Shown here: one piece after another, positions 41,472-49,734 of the stretch
How the letters are laid out: every line of letters starts with the position of its first letter
Position numbering within the stretch: the first letter of the stretch is position 1
NCBI GenBank assembly: GCA_965230005.1
Contig: OZ245934.1
Span: forward strand, 3,782,001-3,846,000
DNA from: SZUA-309 sp965230005
GTDB taxonomy: Bacteria; Pseudomonadota; Gammaproteobacteria; Pseudomonadales; Azotimanducaceae
Reading direction: 5' to 3'
DNA length: 64,000 bases
The notes under the pieces: generated by a model
The model's input: only the letters and a program-made list of their open reading frames with translations
What the model was told of the DNA's origin: nothing
Databases searched by the model: none
Program-made: the position numbers and the translations under genes

Positions 41472-42569
41472 TCAGGCGGCGGCGTTTTGCTTCTGATCGG
41501 AGCCTTCTTTCTGTCCGCTCCCGAAAAGCTCAGCCAGGCTTCTTCGCATACCTTCCTCTAAGGAGACCGTTGGGCTGTAGCCGAGTTCGCGTTGAGCCTT
41601 GGCGATAGAGCAGGCAATCGTCTTGTTCATTTCTGAAAGCACGTGGATTTTCTGGTGATAAAGCCCAACCGACTGTAGGAGCCAATCAACGCACCAAGCC
41701 ACTTCACTCGTGAAGCCGGGCAGCTTCAGTCGCGTGTGCTTGCAGACTTGCGCGTATTCATGTTCTAGAAGCCTTTCTATTGTCGAGACGATTTCGTTCA
41801 TCGAATAAGGACGCTCGTCTGCGATCCAGTAAACCTCCCCATTTGCACCGGGATGCGTGGCAGCCAGGATTAAACCCTGGGCTAGGTTGTCAATGTAGGC
41901 CATGGAGCGAAGATTTTCTCCGCCCCCGACGATTGGGGCTTTGCCGTCCCGAATCATCTCGAAGAAGAGCCGTTGCCGAGGAGGTTGAAAGGGGCCATAG
42001 AACCAAGGAGCGCGGATGAGCACAGTCTCGATCTGCTTCTGAATTCTTGCGGAGCTTACGAGTTGCTCCATTTGCATCTTTGATTTCCCGTAGCCCATGT
42101 AAGGCTTGAAGGGGGATTGTTCATCGAAGCGATGGTCGGGATGCGGATTGCAACCGAGAGGAGAGTTTGAGGACATGACAACGGCCCTCTGCACGCCACT
42201 ATCTATTGCAGAACGCAATAAGTTTGCCGTTCCTTGTACGTTGATTAGCTGAAACTCCCGTGCCCATCGAGGATGGATGACTCCAGCAACGTGAAAGAGT
42301 GAGGCGCCATCGCTGTCGATACAAAAGCGCTTGCAGTCGTCCGGATTGGTGAGGTCGCCGACGATTGTCTCGAGTCTGCCCGTGAACTCTTCCAGTGAAG
42401 ATTCTTCCCCTGGCCGCACTAGTACCCGAATACTGACATTTTTCTGTGGTATCGCGAGGGGGGTGCATTCAGGGATGCCGTCGAGCAGTGCCTTGATCAG
42501 ACCTCGTCCGAGCCATCCCGCACCTCCAGTGATCAAAACTTTGTTTGTTCTTAGTTCCTGCTGAGCCAT
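41472..42569 (-). CDS. NAD-dependent epimerase/dehydratase (extended SDR)
   Basis: 365 residues. Rossmann motif KVLITGGAGWLGRGLIKALL, active-site Ser in VVMSSNSPLG and YGKSK, and a substrate-side segment IRAPWFYGPFQPPRQRLFFE typical of 3-beta-HSD-like SDRs. A second, clearly different SDR in the same operon (not a recent duplicate of the next gene). Placed 33 bases after the GMC oxidoreductase. Two SDRs plus a flavin oxidase suggest an oxidation-reduction sequence on one substrate. Confidence 0.8.
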   Translation of the reverse strand: MAQQELRTNKVLITGGAGWLGRGLIKALLDGIPECTPLAIPQKNVSIRVLVRPGEESSLEEFTGRLETIVGDLTNPDDCKRFCIDSDGASLFHVAGVIHPRWAREFQLINVQGTANLLRSAIDSGVQRAVVMSSNSPLGCNPHPDHRFDEQSPFKPYMGYGKSKMQMEQLVSSARIQKQIETVLIRAPWFYGPFQPPRQRLFFEMIRDGKAPIVGGGENLRSMAYIDNLAQGLILAATHPGANGEVYWIADERPYSMNEIVSTIERLLEHEYAQVCKHTRLKLPGFTSEVAWCVDWLLQSVGLYHQKIHVLSEMNKTIACSIAKAQRELGYSPTVSLEEGMRRSLAELFGSGQKEGSDQKQNAAA

Positions 42570-42602
42570 TGTCCTTTAGGTCCTGAGTTGAGAGATCGAG
42601 GC

Positions 42603-44072
42603 CTATGTCGCGTGCGTGTAGTGCAAAGCATTTCTTCTCGCTAGCGCCATTACCGTACCTTGTGGGTTAACCCCGGGTGCGCCGCCCAGTATTGAGGCAT
42701 CATTTATGTAGAGGTTCTTCTCACCGTGAACTTTGCCAAAGGAATCAACGGCGGTGCTGTTTTGAGTTTCTCCCATTGGGCAACTCCCCATTACATGAAC
42801 CGTCATGAGATTGGTGCGGGCCGCTGGGAGAGGGCGCGGTAGGGCGGAGAGTTCGCTTGGGTCGGTCAACGGTCCCCATCCGGTGATGCTGGGGTAAAGG
42901 CTCACCGCGCCCGCAGCGAAGAGTGCTCGACAGAGATCGCGCAAGCCATCTGCAAGCTTCACTCGGGCGGCGATGTTTAGCTGGTAGCGAACGAATGGGT
43001 CCCTGTAGCCTGGAATCGGGCGAATTGAGCCAATCCCGTCGGTGGACATCGCGTAGTAGATGGCCATGTTTTCCCAATCGTGCCCAATGGTGTGCAGGTA
43101 TTCGGGGTGATCCATCATTGCCATCGCGAGGTAAGGCGGACTGCTGATCGAGCATCCGAAGCTGTAGTCCCCATCGAACCCTTTTACCTGGTGCACTGGG
43201 ACGCCCATTGCAGCGTGGTTGACTTTGCGATTGAAAACGGCAAGTACTTTCACCGTTGGGTGTAGCCTGAGCGTGTTACCGACGTTCCGTTTGAAGCCGC
43301 TTCGGCGCAGCAGCAGTGGCGTGCCTATTGCACCTGCGGCCAGAAACACGGTATCTGCATGCACGATCTGGCCTTGCTGAGTGTTGAGCTGCCAACCGTT
43401 CCGACACCGCTCGAGGCGGTGGATGCGGCTATTCGGTACGAGCTTAGCTCCAGCTGCAAGTGCCCTTGGTATAAAAGTCTCGGTCATGGACTGGCGACAC
43501 CCGACGTTGGTGGGCGATTCGTCGGCGAGGCCCTCTCCTGAGACCGCGTCATAGCGGTACCATCGCGGTACTTCCATGGCATCCCATCCGAGCGCCTCGG
43601 CTCCTGCTTTGAGCGCGAGAGATGCGGGTGGCGCCGGACCGGGTAAGTAGGAGACGCTGAGATCTCGTTCGTTCTCGAGGAAAAGCGGTTCCAAGTTCTC
43701 CATAGAGAGGTCGTCTATCTGAAACCGATGGCGCCATTTGTCTACTACGGATTCTGGTGTTCGGTGATACAGGCCGCTGTTGATCTCGCTCCCACCGCCG
43801 GCGCAACGTCCTTCCACGTAAGTAACTTTGCATCGACCGAGCGCGACGTTGAGCCCGCCTGCGCGATATTTCTGGACCATCTCTGCCTGGGTGAATGGCT
43901 CACAAGACGACAACGGCAGCGATGGTCCTTCCTCCAGAATCGTCACCTGGTGTCCTGCTTCGGCAAGTAAGGCGGCTGTGACCGCGCCGCCAGGCCCTGA
44001 TCCTATTACGGCGATCTCGGTTCGGAACGGTTTCACTGTCCCCGTTCGGTTCTTCTTTCGAGCGCGGATCAC
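42603..44072 (-). CDS. GMC-family FAD oxidoreductase
   Basis: 489 residues from GTG 44072, overlapping the upstream stop as GTGA. FAD-binding motif AVIGSGPGGAVTAALLAEAG (about residue 20), GRCAGGGSEINSGLYHRTP (GMC signature 1) and the C-terminal YINDASILGGAPGVNPQGTV followed by MALARR. Closest in pattern to long-chain alcohol oxidases and cholesterol-oxidase-like GMC enzymes. Catalytic His region: VHVMGSCPMG. It oxidises an alcohol, perhaps a sugar or lipid in this operon. No signal peptide. Confidence 0.85.
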   Translation of the reverse strand: MIRARKKNRTGTVKPFRTEIAVIGSGPGGAVTAALLAEAGHQVTILEEGPSLPLSSCEPFTQAEMVQKYRAGGLNVALGRCKVTYVEGRCAGGGSEINSGLYHRTPESVVDKWRHRFQIDDLSMENLEPLFLENERDLSVSYLPGPAPPASLALKAGAEALGWDAMEVPRWYRYDAVSGEGLADESPTNVGCRQSMTETFIPRALAAGAKLVPNSRIHRLERCRNGWQLNTQQGQIVHADTVFLAAGAIGTPLLLRRSGFKRNVGNTLRLHPTVKVLAVFNRKVNHAAMGVPVHQVKGFDGDYSFGCSISSPPYLAMAMMDHPEYLHTIGHDWENMAIYYAMSTDGIGSIRPIPGYRDPFVRYQLNIAARVKLADGLRDLCRALFAAGAVSLYPSITGWGPLTDPSELSALPRPLPAARTNLMTVHVMGSCPMGETQNSTAVDSFGKVHGEKNLYINDASILGGAPGVNPQGTVMALARRNALHYTHAT

Positions 44073-44452
44073 CCCTCAGCGCTCTCTGGCAAACAAACTG
44101 CCCCTTCGTGGAGTTGCGCATAGCCGCCGAAGAGCGTCAGTGTCTCGTAAAACTTGACGAAGTCTCGGAGAGGTCCAAACGGCGACATCCGCCACTGAGC
44201 AAGGCGCAGAATGCGCCTTTCTTCGGGGAGGCGGTGGAACCGACGGCCGTAAGTGAGGAGAGCCAACCAATCGAATACGAAGGTCAGCGTGCGGATTGGC
44301 AACCTCAGAAAATCGGGCATGCGAGCGTGCTGGTCTAATACAAATTGGGCCACGGAGTTGGCTCTTTCGCTGGTTGGAATCTGGGCCTCTCCCTGATGGC
44401 GGGGAATCAAGGCATAGACAATGGCCGAGACGATGGCCTGGTAGCGATTCAC
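44069..44452 (-). CDS. Small protein resembling the N-terminal region of alcohol oxidases
   Basis: 127 residues from GTG 44452. The pattern LPEERRILRLAQWRMSPFGP with LRDFVKFYETLTLFGGYAQL resembles the helical region that precedes the FAD domain in plant long-chain fatty alcohol oxidases. Here it is a separate gene coupled by a four-base overlap to the GMC oxidoreductase, so it may be its partner subunit. A hydrophobic segment (residues 53-67) suggests membrane contact. First gene of the operon. The family link is my inference from the pattern. Confidence 0.55.
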   Translation of the reverse strand: MNRYQAIVSAIVYALIPRHQGEAQIPTSERANSVAQFVLDQHARMPDFLRLPIRTLTFVFDWLALLTYGRRFHRLPEERRILRLAQWRMSPFGPLRDFVKFYETLTLFGGYAQLHEGAVCLPESAEG

Positions 44453-44553
44453 AGTGGGCTGGTACCGAGAGCCTTGTTAGGAGGGCATTGGGCAGAGGCC
44501 GAGAGGATTATCTGTCATGATTCTGTTCGATTCAATCTCAGTAAGCGCCTGCC
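44453..44553. promoter_or_regulatory. Divergent promoter region
   Basis: About 100 bases between the start of the seven-gene minus-strand operon and the plus-strand membrane protein gene. It must hold promoters for both directions. I see no convincing -35/-10 pair or operator. Confidence 0.35.
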
Positions 44554-46527
44554 TTGTATTTGCTCGGAAACACCTCCTTCCAACGCGTGAACGGCGTATT
44601 GCTGATTGTACTATGCGTCGCAATTGTAGGCGTCGGCCCAGGCTTGCGCATTGGCGACGGCTCCGACTATTACGCCCATTTAGTGCTTCTCGCGGAGGAT
44701 GGCCGCCCCTACTTCACTCAGGGCAACCGTGCAATTTGGGACGAGTTCGCGCCGCAATCTCGGCTGTTCTTGGACAGCGACCGGCTACAGAAACAGGTAC
44801 TGACCAATCCCGACGGTGAGTTCGACACGCTCCATTTTTGGTTTTATCCGGCGCTTGGAACACCATTTTACCACCCACTGAAGTGGCTCAATCTTCCCGT
44901 TGGCCTTGCCTTCAATCTACTCCATGTGGCGTTGCTCATTGCTGCTTTCCTTACGGTGCGTCGTAACCAGGGCGAATGGGGTGTTGTCGCGCTTTGGATT
45001 CTGATCCTTTCGAGTCCCCTGGTCTGGTTTGCGAATAAAGCGCACACGGAGTTCTTCACGGTAATGCTCATGATTGCCGGAACTTCCATGGTAATGGCGC
45101 GCCGAATGCTTGGGGCGTCACTATGTTTCGCCTTAGCGACAACTCAGAATCTGCCTATGGCCATACCGGCTGCGCTCTGCAGCCTGTTTTTTCTCTACGA
45201 GGTGATCCGCACCCGCGATTGGAGTCAGCTTTGGCACTGGCCCAATCTGTTAATGGCGGCGGGGATACTACTCAGTGTCGCGGTGCATCCGGTCTATTAC
45301 CTCTCTCGCCTGGGCGTGCTCACGGCCATGATAAAGACAGGTCACGCCGAGCTCGATCGTACGGAATCCGTCACAGGGCTTCTCAACAAGATGTTTTGCT
45401 GGTTTATCGATCCTGATGTCGGACTGTTCGCGAACTGGTTTTTGGCGCTTCCGCTCATCGTACTTTTTGCTTTTCTTGCGTATCGGCGACGCATTCGACT
45501 CGATCCCTACCTGTTGATTTTAGGCGGCGTAAGTGTGCTGGTGTTTGCCTATTCCCAGAGTCGAACCTCCGACTTCGTTCATGGGGGTACGGTCAACATG
45601 TCACGTTACGGGCTTTGGTACCTCTTTCTGTTCTATCCTGGGCTGGTTGCAGCCTCACAGAGCTTCTGGGGCTATCCTGTCATGGCGCGCTATGCCATTG
45701 GGATGGTGTTGGTGCTCGTAAGTACTCTGTCGCTATACGTATACCGGCCTTCGCGCTTTGAGCATTGGCTGGAACCCACTCCAATAGCACGGGCGATTTA
45801 CGAGCACTTGCCAGGTCTCTACGATCCTGTCCCTCAGATCTTTGCCAGGCGGATGACCGGAAACAAGCGGGTGCCTGGTATCTGGGCTGTGAGCAACGAG
45901 TCCTGTCGAAAGATCCTCCTGCGTCGTCCGCATCTGACTTACGAGGACTATAGTCAGGTGCCTAAGCCACACGGATGCGAAGCATCTCTCGATGTCGTGG
46001 GTACCTATCTCGCTGCGCAGAACTGGTTTGCCGAGCACCCTTCCGCGCAGGAGTATTACATCAATCTGCCGCGCGACTCGGCCCTGTTCGTCAACGTAAT
46101 TCCTGGCAACCAGGAGCTTCTATTCACAGATATTCGAACCTCCGACATCTTGGATGGAGGGTGGGGGAAACCAGAGAAGTTTGGGCGCTGGTCGGTTGCT
46201 AGAAAGTCGGCGCTGCGCTTTTCCGTCCGCAACATACGGCTGGACCACAAGTTGGTTTTGAGTTTCAAAGTGCGCCCGTTCCTTCATGCCAGCAGGACCA
46301 GCCAGCATGTTACTGTGCGATTGAACGGAGAACTGCTAGGCGAGCGCAGGCTGACGACTCGAGCTCCCGAGACACTGCGTTACGAGCTGCGGGCAACTAG
46401 CGTGAAAAGCGTGAATCAAGTCATTTTCGAAATCGAGAATCCTGTGTCCCCGAGAAGCCTCGGCTTAGGGAGAGATAGTCGGGCGCTGGGAATCGGGTTG
46501 ATATCAATGCAGATCGGCGACCTCTGA
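44554..46527 (+). CDS. Large membrane protein with GT-C glycosyltransferase-like layout
   Basis: 657 residues, TTG start (a GTG at 44587 is an alternative). A first helix (VNGVLLIVLCVAIVGVGPGL) is followed by an acidic loop GDGSDYYAHLVLLAEDGRPY, then about ten more hydrophobic helices to residue 400, and a soluble beta-rich C-terminal domain (about 490-657; LSFKVRPFLHASRTSQHVTV and RLNGELLGERRLTT). This matches GT-C enzymes that use polyprenyl-phosphate sugars as donors. Divergent from the putative polyprenyl-pentose operon, which would provide the donor. No exact family recognised. Confidence 0.6.
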   Translation: MYLLGNTSFQRVNGVLLIVLCVAIVGVGPGLRIGDGSDYYAHLVLLAEDGRPYFTQGNRAIWDEFAPQSRLFLDSDRLQKQVLTNPDGEFDTLHFWFYPALGTPFYHPLKWLNLPVGLAFNLLHVALLIAAFLTVRRNQGEWGVVALWILILSSPLVWFANKAHTEFFTVMLMIAGTSMVMARRMLGASLCFALATTQNLPMAIPAALCSLFFLYEVIRTRDWSQLWHWPNLLMAAGILLSVAVHPVYYLSRLGVLTAMIKTGHAELDRTESVTGLLNKMFCWFIDPDVGLFANWFLALPLIVLFAFLAYRRRIRLDPYLLILGGVSVLVFAYSQSRTSDFVHGGTVNMSRYGLWYLFLFYPGLVAASQSFWGYPVMARYAIGMVLVLVSTLSLYVYRPSRFEHWLEPTPIARAIYEHLPGLYDPVPQIFARRMTGNKRVPGIWAVSNESCRKILLRRPHLTYEDYSQVPKPHGCEASLDVVGTYLAAQNWFAEHPSAQEYYINLPRDSALFVNVIPGNQELLFTDIRTSDILDGGWGKPEKFGRWSVARKSALRFSVRNIRLDHKLVLSFKVRPFLHASRTSQHVTVRLNGELLGERRLTTRAPETLRYELRATSVKSVNQVIFEIENPVSPRSLGLGRDSRALGIGLISMQIGDL

Positions 46528-46533
46528 GCGGCT

Positions 46534-46779
46534 GTGGAAAACACAGGAGTGGTTTCGAAATTCCCGCTCAGTAAGCAGACGCGATCGAGAGGAATTGCTC
46601 GGTCTCACAAGAACAAACTGAACGCAATCAGAACACTTATCTGGTGCCTGCCGATGTGGTTACTCTGCCCGATGGCGATGGCGATGGCGATGGCGATGGC
46701 GATGGCGATGGCGATGGCGATGGCATCACCCGTCGATCCGGGAACAGGAGGCGGTACTGGCGGAAATCGAAGGCGCTGA
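46534..46779 (+). CDS. Possible small protein with a Met-Ala repeat
   Basis: 81 residues from GTG 46534, seven bases after the membrane protein stop. A basic N-terminal part is followed by a hydrophobic stretch (LIWCLPMWLLCPMAMAMA) that is mostly a GATGGC microsatellite, and a short Gly-rich tail ending NRRR. It could be a real secreted or anchored peptide or a chance frame through the repeat. Confidence 0.25.
   Translation: MENTGVVSKFPLSKQTRSRGIARSHKNKLNAIRTLIWCLPMWLLCPMAMAMAMAMAMAMAMAMASPVDPGTGGGTGGNRRR
46671..46724 (+). repeat. Nine perfect GATGGC repeats
   Basis: A hexanucleotide microsatellite, nine uninterrupted copies. In the plus-strand frame it reads Met-Ala; on the minus strand Ala-Ile. 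Units are identical, so it has expanded recently. Confidence 0.95.
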
Positions 46780-47180
46780 GTCCGAACCAGCCAGGCGCGA
46801 GGCATCACACTCAAGCCTGATCGGATCTATCAGTGGTTCGTTGCGTTCGTGTCCGATCCAGTACGCCGTTCCGATGACGTGCTAGCAAGCGGCGCGGTCG
46901 AGTTGGTAGGGCGTCCGCTATCCGCTGCCGAAACGGAGAGCACGGCTGGACTGTGGGCCGCTGGTCGCCGGTACGTCACTGTGGCGTTACTGCAGCAAAG
47001 CTATCGCCAGGTAGATCTCGAGCTAACGCCGGTTCACTTCTATCGCGAACCTGTTGAGCGGTTTGTAGCAGCGTTGAGACCTTGGCATGAGACTGATGGG
47101 TGTGATTCGCGTTCTGGCCCCGTGGACCGGCCCCGCTTCAACGCGTACCGTCAGTCAAAAGGAAGCGGGAGCGTATCGCG
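46780..47180. other. 400-base region before the dehydrogenase gene
   Basis: An open frame at 46849-47265 (GTG start) runs into the next gene by 85 bases and shows no family pattern, so I do not call it. The composition becomes G+C-rich again here, and I place the right edge of the accessory region between 46.8 and 47.1 kb. No att-like repeat of the tmRNA end is seen. Confidence 0.4.
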
Positions 47181-49628
47181 ATGGCCGACGTCGGCATACC
47201 TACTGAAGCCCGTGTTGTCATCGTCGGCGGCGGGGTCGTCGGCTGCGCAATCGCCTACCACCTGACGAAGATCGGTTGGCAGGACATTGTGCTCCTCGAA
47301 CGCCGGCAGTTGACCTGTGGTACCACCTGGCATGCGGCGGGTCTGGTCGGTCAGCTTCGGGCCAGTCAGAACATGACGCGGCTCGCGAAGTACACGGCTG
47401 AGCTCTATACCGGTCTCGAGGCGGAGACCGGTCAGGCCACGGGCTTCAAGCAGAACGGCTCGGTGACCATCGCCACCAATCGCGAACGCTTCGAAGAGCT
47501 GAAGCGCAGCGCTTCCATGGCCAAGGTCTTCGATCTGCCCGTGGACGTGATCACGACGGACGAGGTTCGGGCGCGTTATCCGCTCATCGAAACGGACGAT
47601 GTGATCGGCGGGCTCTGGATCCCGTCCGACGGCCAGATAAACCCCATCGACGTGACTCAGGCGCTGGCGCGAGGCGCGCGCCGGCGTGGCGCCCTCGTGC
47701 TGGAAAACGTCGCCGTTACCGAGCTCACGCACGATGGAACGGCCGTGACCGGAGTGATGACCGAGCAGGGGCCGATTCGCGCGGCGCAGGTGGTGCTCTG
47801 CGCGGGCATGTGGACCCGCGAGCTGGCGCAGCGTTCCGGGGTGCGGGTGCCGCTGCATGCCTGCGAACATTTTTATCTGGTCACGGAGCCGATGGCTCAG
47901 GTCCCGCCGGACCTGCCCGTGTTCCGCGACTACGACGCCTGCGCCTACTACAAGGAAGACGCCGGCAAGATCCTTCTTGGTGCCTTCGAACCGGTGGCCA
48001 AACCCTGGGGCGGCGATGGCATTCCCGAAGACTTCTGCTTCGATGAGCTGCCGGGCGACTTCGAGCACTTTCAACCGATTCTCGAGCAGGCCATGCGGCG
48101 CATGCCGGCGCTCGAGTCCGCGGGGATTCAGACTTTCTTCTGCGGCCCTGAGAGCTTTACACCGGACGATCGCTACCATCTCGGTGAGACGCCGGAGCTG
48201 AAAAACCTGTTCGTGGCCGCGGGCTTTAACTCGATCGGTATTCAGTCGGCCGGCGGCGTGGGTAAAGTGCTCTCAGAGTGGATGCGGGACGGATACCCAC
48301 CGGCCGATCTCTGGGAGGTGGATGTGCGGCGCAACCTGCCCTTTCAGAACAACCGCCGCTATCTGCACGACCGAGTCACCGAAGGACTCGGGCTGCTCTA
48401 CGCCATGCACTGGCCGTTCCGGCAGTTCGCGACTGCCCGGGGCGTCCGCCATTCGCCCTTTCATCAGCGCGAGTCGGACGCCGGGGCCTGCTTCGGTGAA
48501 GCGGCCGGTTGGGAGCGACCGAACTGGTATGCCCCGGAGGGTATGGCGCCGGAATACGAGTACTCCTGGTTCCGGCAGAACTGGTTCGACTGTTCCGCGG
48601 CGGAGCATCGCGCCGTTCGTGAGCAGGTCGGCGTTCTGGATCTCACACCCTTTGCGAAGTTCGACGTGCAGGGGCCGGACGCCGCCGCCTTCCTCGGGCC
48701 GCTGTGTGCGAACGAGATAGACGTCAGCCCCGGGCACCTGGTCTACACGCAGTGGCTGGATGAGCGAGGGGGCATCGAGTCAGATCTGACGGTCTGTCGG
48801 CTCAGCGAAACGGCCTATCGCGTGGTGACCGCGGCAGCCTCCCAGGTCCGCGATCTGCATTGGCTGAGCCGGCACATCGGCGAGCACCGTGCAACGATCA
48901 CCGACGTCACGTCCGCCTGGGCGGTCCTCGGCGTTATGGGCCCTGAAGCACGGAACCTGCTTGGGCGGGTGACTTCAGCGGATCTGTCTGATGAGGCGTT
49001 TCCTTTCGGCACGGCGCAGGAAATCGACGTCGGCTATGCGCCGGTCCGTGCTTGCAGGATCACCTACGTCGGCGAGCTCGGCTGGGAGCTGCACATCCCT
49101 ACTGAGTATGCGCTCCACGTTTTCGACACGCTCTTGGCGGCGGGGGCTTCGGAAGGCGTGCGCCTGGTAGGAATGCACGCGGTGAACTCGCTGCGCCTGG
49201 AAAAAGCCTATCGGCACTGGGGTCACGACATCACCGACGAAGACACGCCCCTCGAAGCGGGGCTGAATTTCGCCGTGGCCTATGACAAGCCCGGCGGTTT
49301 TATCGGCCGGGAGGCCCTGCTCCGGCAGAAGGAGACCCGGGTAAAAAAACGTCTTGTGCAGTTCCTCCTGGAAGACGCAGAGCCACTGCTCCACCACAAC
49401 GAACCCATCTGGCGCGATGGCGTGCTGGTGGGGTACATCACCTCCGGCATGTATGGCCATACGCTCGGGGCGGCGGTGGGTCTTGGCTATGTGAGCGATC
49501 CGGGCGGGGTTGATGCCGCCTTCGTGCGCGCCGGGCGTTATGAGATCGAAGTGGCGGGGGAACGGATTCCGGCCAAGGCATCCCTGCGACCGCTTTACGA
49601 TCCGAAGAGTGAAAAGGTGCGTACGTGA
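47181..49628 (+). CDS. Dimethylglycine/sarcosine dehydrogenase-like FAD enzyme with GcvT domain
   Basis: 815 residues. N-terminal DAO-type FAD domain: VVIVGGGVVGCAIAYHLTKI, then LTCGTTWHAAGLVGQLRAS, whose His matches the residue that covalently holds FAD in mammalian dimethylglycine and sarcosine dehydrogenases. From about residue 430 a GcvT-like aminomethyltransferase domain that binds tetrahydrofolate (WLDERGGIESDLTVCRLSET, LGVMGPEARNLL, GELGWELHIPTEYALHVF). It demethylates an N-methyl amino acid and passes the one-carbon unit to folate. Single gene; substrate among dimethylglycine, sarcosine or relatives not fixed by sequence. Confidence 0.88.
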   Translation: MADVGIPTEARVVIVGGGVVGCAIAYHLTKIGWQDIVLLERRQLTCGTTWHAAGLVGQLRASQNMTRLAKYTAELYTGLEAETGQATGFKQNGSVTIATNRERFEELKRSASMAKVFDLPVDVITTDEVRARYPLIETDDVIGGLWIPSDGQINPIDVTQALARGARRRGALVLENVAVTELTHDGTAVTGVMTEQGPIRAAQVVLCAGMWTRELAQRSGVRVPLHACEHFYLVTEPMAQVPPDLPVFRDYDACAYYKEDAGKILLGAFEPVAKPWGGDGIPEDFCFDELPGDFEHFQPILEQAMRRMPALESAGIQTFFCGPESFTPDDRYHLGETPELKNLFVAAGFNSIGIQSAGGVGKVLSEWMRDGYPPADLWEVDVRRNLPFQNNRRYLHDRVTEGLGLLYAMHWPFRQFATARGVRHSPFHQRESDAGACFGEAAGWERPNWYAPEGMAPEYEYSWFRQNWFDCSAAEHRAVREQVGVLDLTPFAKFDVQGPDAAAFLGPLCANEIDVSPGHLVYTQWLDERGGIESDLTVCRLSETAYRVVTAAASQVRDLHWLSRHIGEHRATITDVTSAWAVLGVMGPEARNLLGRVTSADLSDEAFPFGTAQEIDVGYAPVRACRITYVGELGWELHIPTEYALHVFDTLLAAGASEGVRLVGMHAVNSLRLEKAYRHWGHDITDEDTPLEAGLNFAVAYDKPGGFIGREALLRQKETRVKKRLVQFLLEDAEPLLHHNEPIWRDGVLVGYITSGMYGHTLGAAVGLGYVSDPGGVDAAFVRAGRYEIEVAGERIPAKASLRPLYDPKSEKVRT

Positions 49629-49734
49629 GCTCGCTTTCAACCCTCGAGTATGGTGACCAGACGAAGTGGTCGACGGATTCTGTCGTCGACGATGAACCGG
49701 GATCAGTTCGGCAGCGATCCGCGCAGCGTGCGGC

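Noticed and set aside
38484..47180. Second integrated element using the same tmRNA site
   Set aside because: The region looks foreign by composition, but no further copy of the 14-base site and no integrase were found, so I do not call it a mobile element.
46849..47265. 138-codon frame overlapping the dehydrogenase start
   Set aside because: Overlaps a well-supported gene by 85 bases and lacks a recognisable pattern.
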